A stretch of 62,221 nt of DNA from Bacteroidota bacterium (GCA_023412195.1 JAEYNZ010000104.1:1-62221); one strand, 5' to 3'; shown: positions 42,788 to 53,013, numbered from the stretch's first letter. Notes: generated by a model from the letters alone, not told the origin. Numbers and translations are program-made.

Positions 42788-45214
42788 ATGAAAATTATTA
42801 AGTATGTGTTTGTACTTCTGTTGATTGCAGGTTTATCTTCAGGTGTTGATGCCCAACTTCTAAAAGAAAATGAAATTGTTGTAATTCAAGGGCAGAAATT
42901 TGTCATACATCAGGTTCGTACAGGAGAAACACTCTATTCCATAAGCAGGCAATATGAAACTGACAGCCATACATTAACTGAGCATAATCCAAAAATAAAT
43001 GAAGGACTGAAAGTAGGGGAGATGCTCCGGATACCCTATAAGGAAGGTGTAAACTGGCAGCAGCCTTCGGTACAGCCTAAAGGAGATCCTGTTTCCTTTG
43101 AGATTTATACAATTAGTTCCCGAACTGAAACACCTTATTTTATTGCCCGTGAATTTGGAATTACTGTTGAGGATATATATGCATACAACCCGGAGATTTC
43201 CCGGTTCAGAAAGGGGACCAGAATCAGAATACCCATATGGAAAGATTCTGAAACTACCAGATCTTCAGCAGGCCAGGCAGACAATGTTTTACTTAACCGT
43301 AACCTGGTAACCCATGAGGTACAACCGGGTGAAACATTAAAATCAATTGCACGCAGCTACAGGATTTCTGAAGATGATATACTGCTTTATAATCCTGGTG
43401 CAAAGGAACTGGCTGCAGGTGTTTTTATCCGGATACCTGTCCCTGCTGAGGGTGAAGACCGTAAGATCGAGGAAACAGGCGATCCTGCTTCTTTTGCTGC
43501 CGGATCCTTTTTTGATCATACCATTGTATCGGGGGAAACAATGTGGTCGCTGACAAGGAAATATAATGTTACAGAAGAACAGCTGAAAAAATTTAATCCT
43601 GTGCTGCAGAACAACTTTCCAGCCGGTGTAACCATTAAAATACCTGTTGCTGCCAATGAGATGGTAAGTGCTGAACCCGTTCATGAAGAAGCATTCAACC
43701 GGCATGTCGTAAATGCGGGGGAAACTTTATATGGACTCGCGTCAAAATATGATATAACAATCCCGGATATCAGGCAGTTCAATCCGCAACTTGAGCAACG
43801 CAATCCTGTGGTTGGTGAAACAATACTGATTCCGCGTAAAGAAAAAACAGAGGTGACCAGGACTGAACCTCAAATGACTGAAGATTCATTGAGATTGGAG
43901 TTGCCCGAATTTCAGGGCAGGTTATATGAAATTGAAGTTCCGGTGATTGTTCCTGATAACTGCAGGCCCAACAACAATATTTCTTCAGGTACAACATATG
44001 AGGTAGCTTTGTTTTTACCTCTGTTCGTGTATGTAAATGATACGCTTAACAAAAGAGCAGTTAAAAAGGAGGTCCCCGGTTATCTGACAGAATCTGATAA
44101 TTATCTTGAAGGTGATACCCTCGTTGAAATGGATGAACCGGAAGAGATGTTCTATGGATTTTTCAGGGAGAGCGAAAATTATCTGAAGTTCTATGAAGGT
44201 GTATTACTTGCTGTAGATTCCCTTCAAAAGTCAGGAATGCGGATCGTGCTGAACGTTTTTGATACGCAGCAAAATCCTGATACAGTTCGTAAATTTATTT
44301 ATGCTGCTTCATTCCTGGAAACCGACCTGATTATAGGGCCTGTTTTTCCAAATATTCAGAAGGAAGTGGCCGCCATAGCAGCAAAGAACCGTATACCAAT
44401 TATATCTCCGTTATCTGCCCAGTCAAATGATCTGGCAAATAATCCATATTATTTTCAGATAAATCCATCACGTGACTTTCTGATCACAAAAACAGCTGAA
44501 TTAATTTCGGACGAATATTATAACAGTAATTTTGTAGTGATAAGAACTTCACATTCGGGAAATCTACCAGAAGCAAAAGTGGTGGATATAGTTCGTGAAA
44601 AGCTTTCACCATCTGGTTTTTGGAACAATCCCCGTGGCCTTCAGTTTAATTCTTATAATTTTTCAAGTGAAGGGCCGGGCGGCCTTTCCAGAGTGCTTAA
44701 GGGTGACAGGGAAAATGTAATATTTGTTTCTTCCATGAATGAGGGGGATTTAAGTGTTGTGCTTTCAAATATCAATAATCTTGCAGGGAAGTTTCCTGTA
44801 ACTTTGGTTGGATTTAACAGGTATGAGCAGTTTAACAGCATTCAGGAAGATTTTTTTCACAACCTTAAGTTGCATTATGTTGCACCCTATTGGACCGACT
44901 ACACTCATCCGGGAACCATTCGTTTCATAAAGAAATTCAGGCAGTATTTTCATACTGATCCCGGCAACTATGGGATGCAGGGATATGATGTAGCTTTTTA
45001 TTTTTTAAGTGCCTTAAAAAATTATGGCAAAGATTTTCAGGACTGCCTTCCTTATCTTCAGGTTCACCTTTCCCAGGGGAATTACAAGTTTGAAAAACAG
45101 TCGCAGTTTGGTGGATATATGAATGAAGGAGTGTCTATTATCAGCTATGAGAGGAATTATGATATCATTCGGAAACGTGTGGTAGGTCCCTACCGGTTTG
45201 CTCAGACCCAATGA
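42788..45214 (+). CDS. Five-LysM protein with periplasmic binding-protein-like domain
   Basis: An 808-residue secreted protein with a signal peptide ending near residue 22. Five LysM domains lie at about 38-84, 104-150, 174-217, 243-287 and 304-350, four with a GET-L/M start (the second is degenerate) and each ending in an I-P-x strand. From about 405 to 805 the chain resembles a type I periplasmic ligand-binding fold of the branched-chain amino-acid receptor or LpoA type (DLIIGPVFPNIQKEVAAIA, FYEGVLLAVDSL). LysM should bind peptidoglycan. The ligand of the second part is unknown, and no ABC transporter is nearby, so a sensing or cell-wall role is more likely than uptake. Confidence 0.9.
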   Translation: MKIIKYVFVLLLIAGLSSGVDAQLLKENEIVVIQGQKFVIHQVRTGETLYSISRQYETDSHTLTEHNPKINEGLKVGEMLRIPYKEGVNWQQPSVQPKGDPVSFEIYTISSRTETPYFIAREFGITVEDIYAYNPEISRFRKGTRIRIPIWKDSETTRSSAGQADNVLLNRNLVTHEVQPGETLKSIARSYRISEDDILLYNPGAKELAAGVFIRIPVPAEGEDRKIEETGDPASFAAGSFFDHTIVSGETMWSLTRKYNVTEEQLKKFNPVLQNNFPAGVTIKIPVAANEMVSAEPVHEEAFNRHVVNAGETLYGLASKYDITIPDIRQFNPQLEQRNPVVGETILIPRKEKTEVTRTEPQMTEDSLRLELPEFQGRLYEIEVPVIVPDNCRPNNNISSGTTYEVALFLPLFVYVNDTLNKRAVKKEVPGYLTESDNYLEGDTLVEMDEPEEMFYGFFRESENYLKFYEGVLLAVDSLQKSGMRIVLNVFDTQQNPDTVRKFIYAASFLETDLIIGPVFPNIQKEVAAIAAKNRIPIISPLSAQSNDLANNPYYFQINPSRDFLITKTAELISDEYYNSNFVVIRTSHSGNLPEAKVVDIVREKLSPSGFWNNPRGLQFNSYNFSSEGPGGLSRVLKGDRENVIFVSSMNEGDLSVVLSNINNLAGKFPVTLVGFNRYEQFNSIQEDFFHNLKLHYVAPYWTDYTHPGTIRFIKKFRQYFHTDPGNYGMQGYDVAFYFLSALKNYGKDFQDCLPYLQVHLSQGNYKFEKQSQFGGYMNEGVSIISYERNYDIIRKRVVGPYRFAQTQ

Positions 45215-45233
45215 TGGAGAGAATATGAAGAAA

Positions 45234-45275
45234 TAAAAAAGCTTTAGCCTTTTTTTGTGGCTAAAGCTTTTTTAT
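45234..45275. terminator. Bidirectional terminator between the LysM gene and rocD
   Basis: AAAAAAGCTTTAGCC (45235-45249) pairs with GGCTAAAGCTTTTTT (45259-45273), a strong stem with A and T tracts on both sides. It lies between two convergent genes and should serve both. Confidence 0.93.
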
Positions 45276-45290
45276 TTTCTGAATTAATCG

Positions 45291-46514
45291 TCAGGCACCC
45301 AATTCCTCGATGGTTTTTCTGATGATCCCTACGGCTTCCATCAGTTGTTCTTCAGTAATTACAAGCGGTGGAGTGAACCTGATGATGTGCTGATGAGTAG
45401 GCTTGGCAATCAGTCCATTTTCTTTTAGTGCAAGGCAGACGTCCCAGGCTGTTTTCCCGTTTGTGGGTCTGATCGAAACAGCGTTCAAAAGTCCCTTTCC
45501 ACGTACCGATTCGATCATTTTCGATGGAATGGACTTCATTTCATGCCTGAAGATTTCCCCCAATCGGGTGGCATTTTCTGCAAGTTTTTCCTCCCTGATA
45601 ACATCCAGGGCTGCTATTGCTACCCTTGCAGCAACAGGATTTCCTCCATATGTACTTCCATGTTCCCCGGGCTTTATTGTAAGCATTATGTCATCATCGG
45701 CAAGCACGCAGGATACAGGATAAGTTCCTCCTGATAGAGCCTTCCCCAGAACCAGGATGTCGGGGCGAACACCTTCATGATCGCACGCAAGCATTTTTCC
45801 AGTCCGTGCAAGGCCTGTCTGCACTTCATCGGCTATAAACAGAACATTATATTTTTTGCAAAGCTCAGCTGCTTTTTTCAGGTACCCGTCACCGGGAACA
45901 AATACTCCTGCTTCAGCCTGTATGGGCTCTACCAAAAATCCAGCTGTATTGGGATCTTTCAGCTCTTTTTCCAGCCGATCTATATCATTGTATGGAATGC
46001 TGATAAACCCAGGTGTATAAGGCCCGTAGTCGCTATAAGAATCAGGATCGGAAGACATTGAAATGATTGTTATGGTTCTTCCATGGAAGTTTCCGTCGCA
46101 GACTATGATTTTTGCCTCATTTTGTGGAATGCCCTTAACTTTATAAGCCCATTTCCTTACCAGTTTGAGTGCAGTTTCATCAGCTTCGGCCCCTGAATTC
46201 ATGGCCAGCATTTTATCATAACCGAACAGTTTTGACATATATTCTTCCCATTCTCCGAGAACATTATTGTAAAATGCCCTGGAGGTTAGGGCAAGTGTAT
46301 TTAATTGTTCGCAAAGGGCATTTACAATTTTTGGGTGACAATGACCCTGGTTTACGGCAGAATAGGCTGCCAGAAAGTCGAAGTACCGGTTTCCCTCCAC
46401 ATCCCAGACAAATACACCCTCACCTTTTGCCAATACTACCGGAAGCGGATGATAATTATGTGCGCCGTATTTTTCTTCTTTTGCAATGTAATCCTTTGAT
46501 GTTAGTTGTTCCAT
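45291..46514 (-). CDS. rocD: Ornithine--oxo-acid transaminase
   Basis: A 407-residue class III PLP aminotransferase. It shows the NSGAEADETALKLVRKW motif, the ADEVQTGLARTG aspartate segment that contacts PLP, and the Schiff-base lysine in LGKALSGG. It converts ornithine and 2-oxoglutarate to glutamate semialdehyde and glutamate. Sequence and length fit RocD rather than acetylornithine aminotransferase. Two in-frame ATG codons two residues apart are possible; the second (46514) was chosen. Confidence 0.94.
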   Translation of the reverse strand: MEQLTSKDYIAKEEKYGAHNYHPLPVVLAKGEGVFVWDVEGNRYFDFLAAYSAVNQGHCHPKIVNALCEQLNTLALTSRAFYNNVLGEWEEYMSKLFGYDKMLAMNSGAEADETALKLVRKWAYKVKGIPQNEAKIIVCDGNFHGRTITIISMSSDPDSYSDYGPYTPGFISIPYNDIDRLEKELKDPNTAGFLVEPIQAEAGVFVPGDGYLKKAAELCKKYNVLFIADEVQTGLARTGKMLACDHEGVRPDILVLGKALSGGTYPVSCVLADDDIMLTIKPGEHGSTYGGNPVAARVAIAALDVIREEKLAENATRLGEIFRHEMKSIPSKMIESVRGKGLLNAVSIRPTNGKTAWDVCLALKENGLIAKPTHQHIIRFTPPLVITEEQLMEAVGIIRKTIEELGA

Positions 46515-46668
46515 AATCATTTGTTTTTAAATTTTCTGCATTATACACATTTAGGCAGGAATTATAAATGACTTTTGAAAGTAGTTCAGAAAGTATTGCA
46601 TGAGGTTTAGAAAAAGAGATGAAGTCAGGATTTTTTTTTGCCAGATGATATAAACTGCCATTGATGGT

Positions 46669-48732
46669 TCATTGCCGCCAAAAGCGGGCTATGGCTGCTT
46701 CAGAAAGAATAAATAATATTGCTAATACAATACACCATTTCCATAATTGAACACCTTTTTGTAGTTCCTGCAATACTTCCGTAAAATTTCCTGATACATT
46801 ATCAATGACTATTATTTCATTTAGGTTTAAAGAAGAGATCCGGTTTTTTAGTTCATCTCCGGTAAAGTATCTCAGATCTGATTCCTGCCGGTTGTAGTTG
46901 AAGGAAAGAGATGTCAGGATCTCATTTTCCTGCTTAACAAGATAATGTCCTGCCTGGTTGATTGTACCTTCAAAACTTATCCTTGTGCCCCTGTTAAGGA
47001 CTGTGACTGCAGGTATAAAGCTGCTTCCTGATTCCCTGTTTTCTATTTCAAAAGATGCTTCCCTGTTTGTATTGATCATGCGGGGAAGAAGAACCGACTG
47101 ATCCTTGCGGATGGTATGCGACAGCTGTTGTTCGGGAAGGCTGTTAAGCACAATATTGTAAATGGATGGAACGAAAAGTATATCCCGGGTAAAAGCTTCG
47201 TTGGATTTGCTTAATGGAAATGAAAATATCCAGACTTTTCCGTTACCGAATGGCAGGAACGAAAGTGCTTTATCGCCATTCTGGAACCAAAGCAAATTAG
47301 CTTCCTCGGAACGTACATTTTCGGAAAACCTGAGGTGGGTGCTTATTCTGGGAAGCAAAGCATTTTCTTTTCTTTCCTGAAATACGTTAGCGAAAAAACG
47401 TGAATCAAAATCAATACCTGAAATTTCCTGAGTTGTGGTATCTATACTTGAAATGGTTCCGGCACCAAATGCTGAAAGGAACTGATTGTTGATTTCAAAG
47501 GATTGACTGATATCAGGAAATAATACAACAGAAATTCCATTATCAACAGCCGATGTAAGTTCATTTAAAAATCCTGTAGAAAAATTCTCAGGCTGAATAA
47601 GGAAGATCGTGTTGCTTTCAGTGAGTTTGCTAATTTGTAAATTTTGAATATTCACAACTTCCAGATCAACATAATCATCGTTCTGGAACAGCGCTGAAAG
47701 ATATTTCATTCCTTCAATTGAAGCTTGCGTATTATTATGAATAGCCAGTGCGTTCAGCCTGGGTTCAACAAAATAACTTAAGTACCAGGTATTGTCATGT
47801 ATAAACGGATAATCCGTAATTTCAACCTTGCCGAGTTGTATTCCTGCTGATCCGTTTTTATAGCGAAGGGTCGATGTAATCTCATTATTTGCTCCTATGG
47901 AGAAATTTGTTATCGATTTGAGGGAGTCATTTAAGTATAACTGCAGGGGGAGATTCTGGAAATCCTGGTCCGAAGTATTCCTGATTCTTACAAACAAATT
48001 TTCTTCCTGGTTCAAACTGTGAGCAGGTACCTCTACCCAGCATGAATCGATGTAGAGATTATTTGACTGATTTGGAGTCAGCGGTATAAAAAAAGAAGAA
48101 TGTGTATTTTGACTGAAATTGCTCACATCGGTAATGGATCTCTGAAAATCGGAGATGAAATATAAAGTTCCCTGAGCTTCGGATTCAGTTTTGCTGATAA
48201 GCTGATCAAACCGGTTATTTATGAATGACAAAGGGACGACTGCAGGTGACTGTTTTAAATCGACAACCTGACTAATAAATTGCTCCTTGTTCAATAAGTT
48301 CTGGTGCCTGGGTTCAAGGTCATTGGTAAATATCATAAACCGGGTACCGGCAGGGTATGACTGTCCGATTTCAGCAGCCTTGTTACGTGCAAGCTCAAGG
48401 AGCTGCCCGGTTTCAGAAAGTGCATTCATGCTGAATGAATTATCAACATATACGCCCACTACCTGGCTGGTGCCTGTTGCAACATTTTTTTGAGTGGGAA
48501 TGTATGGCTGGGCAAATGCCAATACAAGAAAAATGATTGTAAGAACGCGGGCAAGCAGCATAAGCAGGTGTTTTATCCGGGCTTTTTTTTGCGATTCTTT
48601 TTTAATATCCTTCAAGAATCCCACATGGCTGAAGTAGACCGTTCTATACCTTCTGAAACTAAACAGATGGATAATGATAGGTATTGCTACAGCAAAAAGA
48701 GCAAAAAGAAATGTTGGATATAGAAAATTCAT
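46669..48732 (-). CDS. BatA-domain membrane protein with von Willebrand-like region
   Basis: A 687-residue protein opening with the BatA N-terminal domain: a first helix, HLFSFRRYRTVYFS, then a basic KKESQKKARIKH and a second helix. It is followed by a von Willebrand A-like segment (VGVYVDNSFSMNALSE, a D-x-S-x-S metal site), a large periplasmic part and a C-terminal helix ending RFWRQ. BatA-type proteins in Bacteroidota belong to a MoxR-linked group tied to stress tolerance, but no MoxR gene is in this window. It starts 26 bp after the isoaspartyl peptidase gene on the same strand. Confidence 0.88.
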   Translation of the reverse strand: MNFLYPTFLFALFAVAIPIIIHLFSFRRYRTVYFSHVGFLKDIKKESQKKARIKHLLMLLARVLTIIFLVLAFAQPYIPTQKNVATGTSQVVGVYVDNSFSMNALSETGQLLELARNKAAEIGQSYPAGTRFMIFTNDLEPRHQNLLNKEQFISQVVDLKQSPAVVPLSFINNRFDQLISKTESEAQGTLYFISDFQRSITDVSNFSQNTHSSFFIPLTPNQSNNLYIDSCWVEVPAHSLNQEENLFVRIRNTSDQDFQNLPLQLYLNDSLKSITNFSIGANNEITSTLRYKNGSAGIQLGKVEITDYPFIHDNTWYLSYFVEPRLNALAIHNNTQASIEGMKYLSALFQNDDYVDLEVVNIQNLQISKLTESNTIFLIQPENFSTGFLNELTSAVDNGISVVLFPDISQSFEINNQFLSAFGAGTISSIDTTTQEISGIDFDSRFFANVFQERKENALLPRISTHLRFSENVRSEEANLLWFQNGDKALSFLPFGNGKVWIFSFPLSKSNEAFTRDILFVPSIYNIVLNSLPEQQLSHTIRKDQSVLLPRMINTNREASFEIENRESGSSFIPAVTVLNRGTRISFEGTINQAGHYLVKQENEILTSLSFNYNRQESDLRYFTGDELKNRISSLNLNEIIVIDNVSGNFTEVLQELQKGVQLWKWCIVLAILFILSEAAIARFWRQ

Positions 48733-48758
48733 GAATGATATATACCTGGTAAAACAAT

Positions 48759-49733
48759 TTATTCCTTTGAGAAAATGGCAATTTCTTTTTCTCCCGTTGA
48801 TTTTATGAAGCCCCGGAACATTCCTTCGGTATTAAATTCCATAGCTATATTGCCTTTAATGTCAAGAGCAATTACACCTCCTGTTCCTCCAAGTTCTTCA
48901 AGTTTTATAATAGCATCCCTGCATGCATCCTGCACTGGTACATTTTTGTATTCCATCATTGCTGAAATATCTTTTGCCACACCAAGCCTGATAAAAAATT
49001 CGCCATGACCCGTGCAAGATACTGCACATGTTTGATTATTGGCATAATTTCCGGCACCAATTAATGGAGAATCTCCTATCCGGCCATACTTTTTGTTGGT
49101 CATGCCCCCAGTAGATGTTCCTGCACAAAGATTTCCGTATTTATCCAAAGCAACGCATCCTACAGTACCAGTATTATCAGAAGAGGTACGTTTTCTTTCT
49201 TTTTTCTGCAGTTCCTTTAACGACTCAAAACGTGCTGTAGTAAAAAAATATTTGTTTTTAACCATTTCAAGACCTTGTTTTCTGGCAAAATCTGAAGCTC
49301 CCTTACTGCTTAACAATACATGTTCTGAATTCTCCATAACCTTTCTTGCTGCCAGTATCGGATTTTTAATATCAGTTACCCTGGCTACCGCTCCTGCATT
49401 TAATGTTTTTCCATCCATAATAGAAGCATCCAACTCATTTTTGCCTTCATTTGTGAATACAGCGCCCTTCCCTGCATTGAACAGGGGGGAATCTTCCATA
49501 ATCTTGATGGCTTCTGCAACAGCATCGGCAGCAGTGGCTCCACTTTTTAAAAGCTTTTCTCCAGCAGCCAATGCTTCTTCCAGTTTGGTCTCATATTCAG
49601 CCTGGCGTTCCGGGCTCATATTTTGCTTTGACATTACTCCGGCACCTCCATGTATCACAATGACATACTCCTGTTGTGCATAGCTGTTTATTGTAAAGCA
49701 GAGGATAAGGATCAGTAAGAATATGTTTTTCAT
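48759..49733 (-). CDS. Isoaspartyl peptidase / type 2 L-asparaginase
   Basis: A 324-residue N-terminal nucleophile hydrolase. A signal peptide covers residues 1-20. Auto-cleavage is expected between Gly189 and Thr190 (NTGTVGCVA), exposing Thr190 as nucleophile. The IHGGAGV start and TSTGGMTNKKYGRIGDSP segment are family landmarks. It removes beta-aspartyl residues from dipeptides, probably in the periplasm. It is likely co-transcribed with the BatA gene. Confidence 0.93.
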   Translation of the reverse strand: MKNIFLLILILCFTINSYAQQEYVIVIHGGAGVMSKQNMSPERQAEYETKLEEALAAGEKLLKSGATAADAVAEAIKIMEDSPLFNAGKGAVFTNEGKNELDASIMDGKTLNAGAVARVTDIKNPILAARKVMENSEHVLLSSKGASDFARKQGLEMVKNKYFFTTARFESLKELQKKERKRTSSDNTGTVGCVALDKYGNLCAGTSTGGMTNKKYGRIGDSPLIGAGNYANNQTCAVSCTGHGEFFIRLGVAKDISAMMEYKNVPVQDACRDAIIKLEELGGTGGVIALDIKGNIAMEFNTEGMFRGFIKSTGEKEIAIFSKE

Positions 49734-49841
49734 TTCAATGAGTTCTATTTATTTGCAAAAATGGAATAATAAATGATAGTTGACAAATCATAATGAAGGT
49801 TTTACCATTCCTTTGCATAAAAGGTTATTTATAATCATCAT

Positions 49842-50501
49842 TTATTTCAGGCTGTAAAAAACAGAAAAGAAATGTGACACACTTCCGCCAAGAACAAAAA
49901 GATGCCAGATCCCATGACTGTACTTCATTTTTCTTCTCATATAGAATATTACACCTGTTGAATAGGATATTCCTCCTGCAATTAAAAACATCAGACTTTC
50001 ATTTGGAAGTACACGTGAAGCAGGAACAATAGCAGCAAGAAACATCCAACCCATAAGCAGGTATATCATTACCATCAACTTTCTGAATTTCATAAGAAAT
50101 ATTGTGCGGACAATTGCACCTGTTATTGCCATTCCCCAGATCACACCAAAAAGCCACCATCCTAATGGACCGCGAAGGCTTGTCAGCATGAAGGGTGTAT
50201 ACGTCCCTGCAATCAGAAAGAAAATAGCTGCATGATCAAACCTTGCAAATATTTTCTTCAATGCCGGATTGGTGGCACTGTGGTAAAGTGTCGATGATAA
50301 GTAGAGCAACAACATTGAACAACCAAAGATGATGAAACTCACCATGTGCCAGATGCTCCCTTTATCTTTTGCATGCATAAAAAGGATTACCAGGGCGAAT
50401 ACGCTGAATATGACTCCTGCCCCGTGAGTGATGCTGTTGATTATTTCTTCCCTCCTGGTCAGGGTTCTGTATGATTTATCAGTATTGCTGTTGTTGACCA
50501 T
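49842..50501 (-). CDS. Hemolysin III / PAQR-family membrane protein
   Basis: A 219-residue protein with about seven helices and the conserved polar signatures of the family: NSITHGAGVIFSV near the start, STLYHSA, FDHAAIFFLIAGTYTPFML and HGIWHLFVLGGSVSHFF at the end (a His cluster likely binding metal). Bacterial members are of uncertain function despite the hemolysin name. It is a single gene. Confidence 0.92.
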   Translation of the reverse strand: MVNNSNTDKSYRTLTRREEIINSITHGAGVIFSVFALVILFMHAKDKGSIWHMVSFIIFGCSMLLLYLSSTLYHSATNPALKKIFARFDHAAIFFLIAGTYTPFMLTSLRGPLGWWLFGVIWGMAITGAIVRTIFLMKFRKLMVMIYLLMGWMFLAAIVPASRVLPNESLMFLIAGGISYSTGVIFYMRRKMKYSHGIWHLFVLGGSVSHFFSVFYSLK

Positions 50502-50612
50502 TATTTTTATATTGCGGAAATGATGATTAATATGGACTGTTCAAAAATAATTAAAACCGGGAGGAAGTTTGCCTGCAGTATTTTGTTACTTTTCGGATTT
50601 TAAGAAAAATTG

Positions 50613-50984
50613 ATGAAACTGCCACAAATAAGTAACAGCAATCTAAGCAAGTTTTTTGACAAAGAAGAAATTGTCCGTGAAACCGCTGAACAAATTATGA
50701 AAGATTTTGGAATGTTTGGAGTTGAAATTACGTTTTCCGGTGACACATTAAATGCATATGACGAATTGCTTGAACAATTGGTCAGGCAGGTTAGAAGCCT
50801 TTCCACTCATAATCAGGATAAATTGCTCTCTGTATTGTACCAGGTTGATATTACTGATCGTGAAATAACCCAGGCCCAGCTTGACCTCCCACATTACAGT
50901 CATCTTGAAATCATTTCCCACCAGATAATTGCCAGGGAGTTGAAAAAAGTCCTTTGGCGATTTTATTTTAAATCCCGTAAATAA
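50613..50984 (+). CDS. Conserved hypothetical protein, 123 residues
   Basis: The ATG at 50613 is used; a TTG three bases earlier is also in frame. The protein is soluble and mostly helical, with no signal peptide or membrane segment. It starts KLPQISNSNLSKFFDKEEI and ends in a basic FYFKSRK. No domain is recognised, though its composition is that of a genuine coding gene and not a shadow frame. Confidence 0.7.
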   Translation: MKLPQISNSNLSKFFDKEEIVRETAEQIMKDFGMFGVEITFSGDTLNAYDELLEQLVRQVRSLSTHNQDKLLSVLYQVDITDREITQAQLDLPHYSHLEIISHQIIARELKKVLWRFYFKSRK

Positions 50985-51158
50985 AATTTCCTTTACAGAT
51001 TCTTTTTTTATTCAGTTTATTTTTACCCCTAATGTTTTTGTATTCATGTTGAAATGAATACAAGAATATTTTTTGTTTAAATAAATATGTAATTTTTGAA
51101 ACAAATTTATAGTGTTTAGTGTTTCATGAAATAAGTTTAACAAATAATATTTTATATC

Positions 51159-52328
51159 ATGAAACAATTTCGACTTTTTATGCTCGTTGCAATGACCTAT
51201 ATGGTTATGGGATATCACGCAAAGGCCACAACGGTTGCCAGCATCATATCCGCAAATGATTCTCTTGAAACTCTTGAGGCAGCAGTAGTTGCTGCCGGAC
51301 TACTTGAAACCCTTGAGGGTGAAGGTCCGTTTACTGTATTTGCTCCAACTGATGATGCTTTTGCCGCACTGCCTGAAGGTACACTGGAGGCATTGCTGGA
51401 AGATCCGTCAGGTGAATTGACAAATATCCTGCTCTATCATGTTGTCAGCGGAAAAGCTATGAGTTCCGGTTTGAGTGATGGGCAGGTAATTGAAACCCTT
51501 TTGGAAAAAGACATTACAGTCACTATTACAGAGGAAGGAGTATTCATAAATGGTGCACAGGTAACCTCTGCCGACATTGAGGCGGAAAATGGAGTGGTGC
51601 ATGTGATTAATGCAGTTTTATTGCCGGATATGCGTCCGGCCACTGTTGTGGACATAGCCTTAAGCAGTGATGATTTCAGCATACTGGTGGCTGCACTTAC
51701 CCGTGAAGATCTGACAACAGATTTTGTGGGAGCACTGTCGGGAGAAGGTCCCTTTACCGTATTTGCACCTACCAATGCTGCCTTTGCTTCCTTGCTTGAA
51801 GAACTGGGTGTATCATCACTGGATGATATCGATGCTGCAACACTGGAGGCCGTACTTCAGATGCATGTTGTTGCCGGCAAGGTAATGTCAACTGATCTGA
51901 ATGAAGGACTGGCAGCAGAAACCCTGCTGGGACAGGAAATTACTTTCAGCCTTGAAGACGGAGCTACTGTATCCGATCCAAATGGCCGTGAGAGCAACAT
52001 TACAGCCGTTGACATAGAAGCCCAAAACGGGGTGGTGCATGTGATCGATAAGGTGATCCTTTCAGATCTGACAACAACAAGTGCACCATTGACTGCCGGT
52101 ATTCAGGCAGAATTTTACCCGAATCCTGCAAAAGGTTTTATTACTGTAACCACAAATTATGCTGAAGGTATAATAATGATATCTGATATTTCGGGCAGGA
52201 ACATCTTATCAGAAAGACTGACGCAATCAACGCAGCGGATAGATCTTTCGAATGTTAAACCCGGTATATATTTCATCTCATTCCACAATAACAACAGCAG
52301 AAATACGCAGAAATTGATCGTCAAGTAA
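51159..52328 (+). CDS. Secreted two-domain fasciclin protein with T9SS sorting signal
   Basis: A 389-residue protein: signal peptide (1-23), two fasciclin (FAS1) domains at about 25-155 and 160-300, and a T9SS type A sorting domain over the last 75 residues (AEFYPNPAKGFITV, then a C-terminal KLIVK). Both FAS1 units contain the EGPFTVFAPT signature. FAS1 domains mediate adhesion or matrix contacts. It is probably displayed on the cell surface and ends with a clear terminator. Confidence 0.95.
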   Translation: MKQFRLFMLVAMTYMVMGYHAKATTVASIISANDSLETLEAAVVAAGLLETLEGEGPFTVFAPTDDAFAALPEGTLEALLEDPSGELTNILLYHVVSGKAMSSGLSDGQVIETLLEKDITVTITEEGVFINGAQVTSADIEAENGVVHVINAVLLPDMRPATVVDIALSSDDFSILVAALTREDLTTDFVGALSGEGPFTVFAPTNAAFASLLEELGVSSLDDIDAATLEAVLQMHVVAGKVMSTDLNEGLAAETLLGQEITFSLEDGATVSDPNGRESNITAVDIEAQNGVVHVIDKVILSDLTTTSAPLTAGIQAEFYPNPAKGFITVTTNYAEGIIMISDISGRNILSERLTQSTQRIDLSNVKPGIYFISFHNNNSRNTQKLIVK

Positions 52329-52388
52329 AAGCACTCAATATATCACCTGGTTTACCGGCTGCATATAATAAAAATGCAGAATCTAAAA

Positions 52389-52427
52389 GAGAAGCTGTCC
52401 GCCAAAATGGACAGCTTTTATTTTTTC
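52389..52427 (+). terminator. Terminator of the fasciclin gene
   Basis: AAGCTGTCC (52392-52400) and GGACAGCTT (52409-52417) form a perfect nine-pair stem around eight bases, followed by TTATTTTTT. The tail enters the 3' end of the convergent small membrane gene. Confidence 0.9.
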
Positions 52428-52633
52428 TCCCTGTTATGTTGTTTTTTTTGCCAGTTTCTGTATGCGAAGTAAGCAACAACGATCAGGATTGGTAATACAA
52501 TGTACAGCACTATATTGAAAATATCGATGTCCACTGGCTTGGGAACAGGTGGCGGATACATATCCGGCGATTGCCCTGCCACGAAAAGATGTGCCATTAG
52601 AAGTATCAGGAATGTAGCAACCTTCAGGTTCAT
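52418..52633 (-). CDS. Small membrane protein of unknown function, 71 residues
   Basis: A signal-like N-terminal helix ends near residue 20 (FVAGQ), followed by a Pro-rich stretch (PPPVPKPVDI), a second helix (VLYIVLPILIVVAYFAY) and a basic tail. It resembles small single-anchor inner-membrane proteins of Bacteroidota annotated as hypothetical. No partner gene is evident. Confidence 0.65.
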   Translation of the reverse strand: MNLKVATFLILLMAHLFVAGQSPDMYPPPVPKPVDIDIFNIVLYIVLPILIVVAYFAYRNWQKKQHNREKK

Positions 52634-52747
52634 TGAATTAATTTTAATCCTTATCTATATGAAGCAATCATTTAACAACTTTGTTCAATGATGGCAGTTA
52701 AGGTAACCAAATGATAAAACAAAATCAAGTGGATAATTTCATAGAAC

Positions 52748-53011
52748 TTAAAGGTCCAGTCTCTCACCTTTAATCCATAGATACCATGTATCGGTTAATA
52801 TTTCATGCCTAAGAATGAATACTTTGGAGTCGGATGTCCGCACTTTGTAATAATCGGCATGTTTAATTTCAGAATTCCGTTCTCCCTGATACCACCTGTC
52901 GAGAATTTCTTCTATTTCGAATCTGATGGTATCCCAGTAAAAAGCTTTAGGATACTCATCAGCTTTATATCCTGAATGGCATATAACCTGTACAGGAAAC
53001 AAATCCTTCAT
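52748..53011 (-). CDS. Small soluble hypothetical protein, 87 residues
   Basis: A short chain with YKADEYPKAFYWDTIRFEIE near the start and a C-terminal WYLWIKGE. It looks like a compact beta-rich cytoplasmic domain related to small conserved DUF6504-like proteins, but this is a loose resemblance. It starts two bases before the end of the YbaK-family gene, so both are transcribed together. Confidence 0.65.
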   Translation of the reverse strand: MKDLFPVQVICHSGYKADEYPKAFYWDTIRFEIEEILDRWYQGERNSEIKHADYYKVRTSDSKVFILRHEILTDTWYLWIKGERLDL

Positions 53012-53013
53012 CG

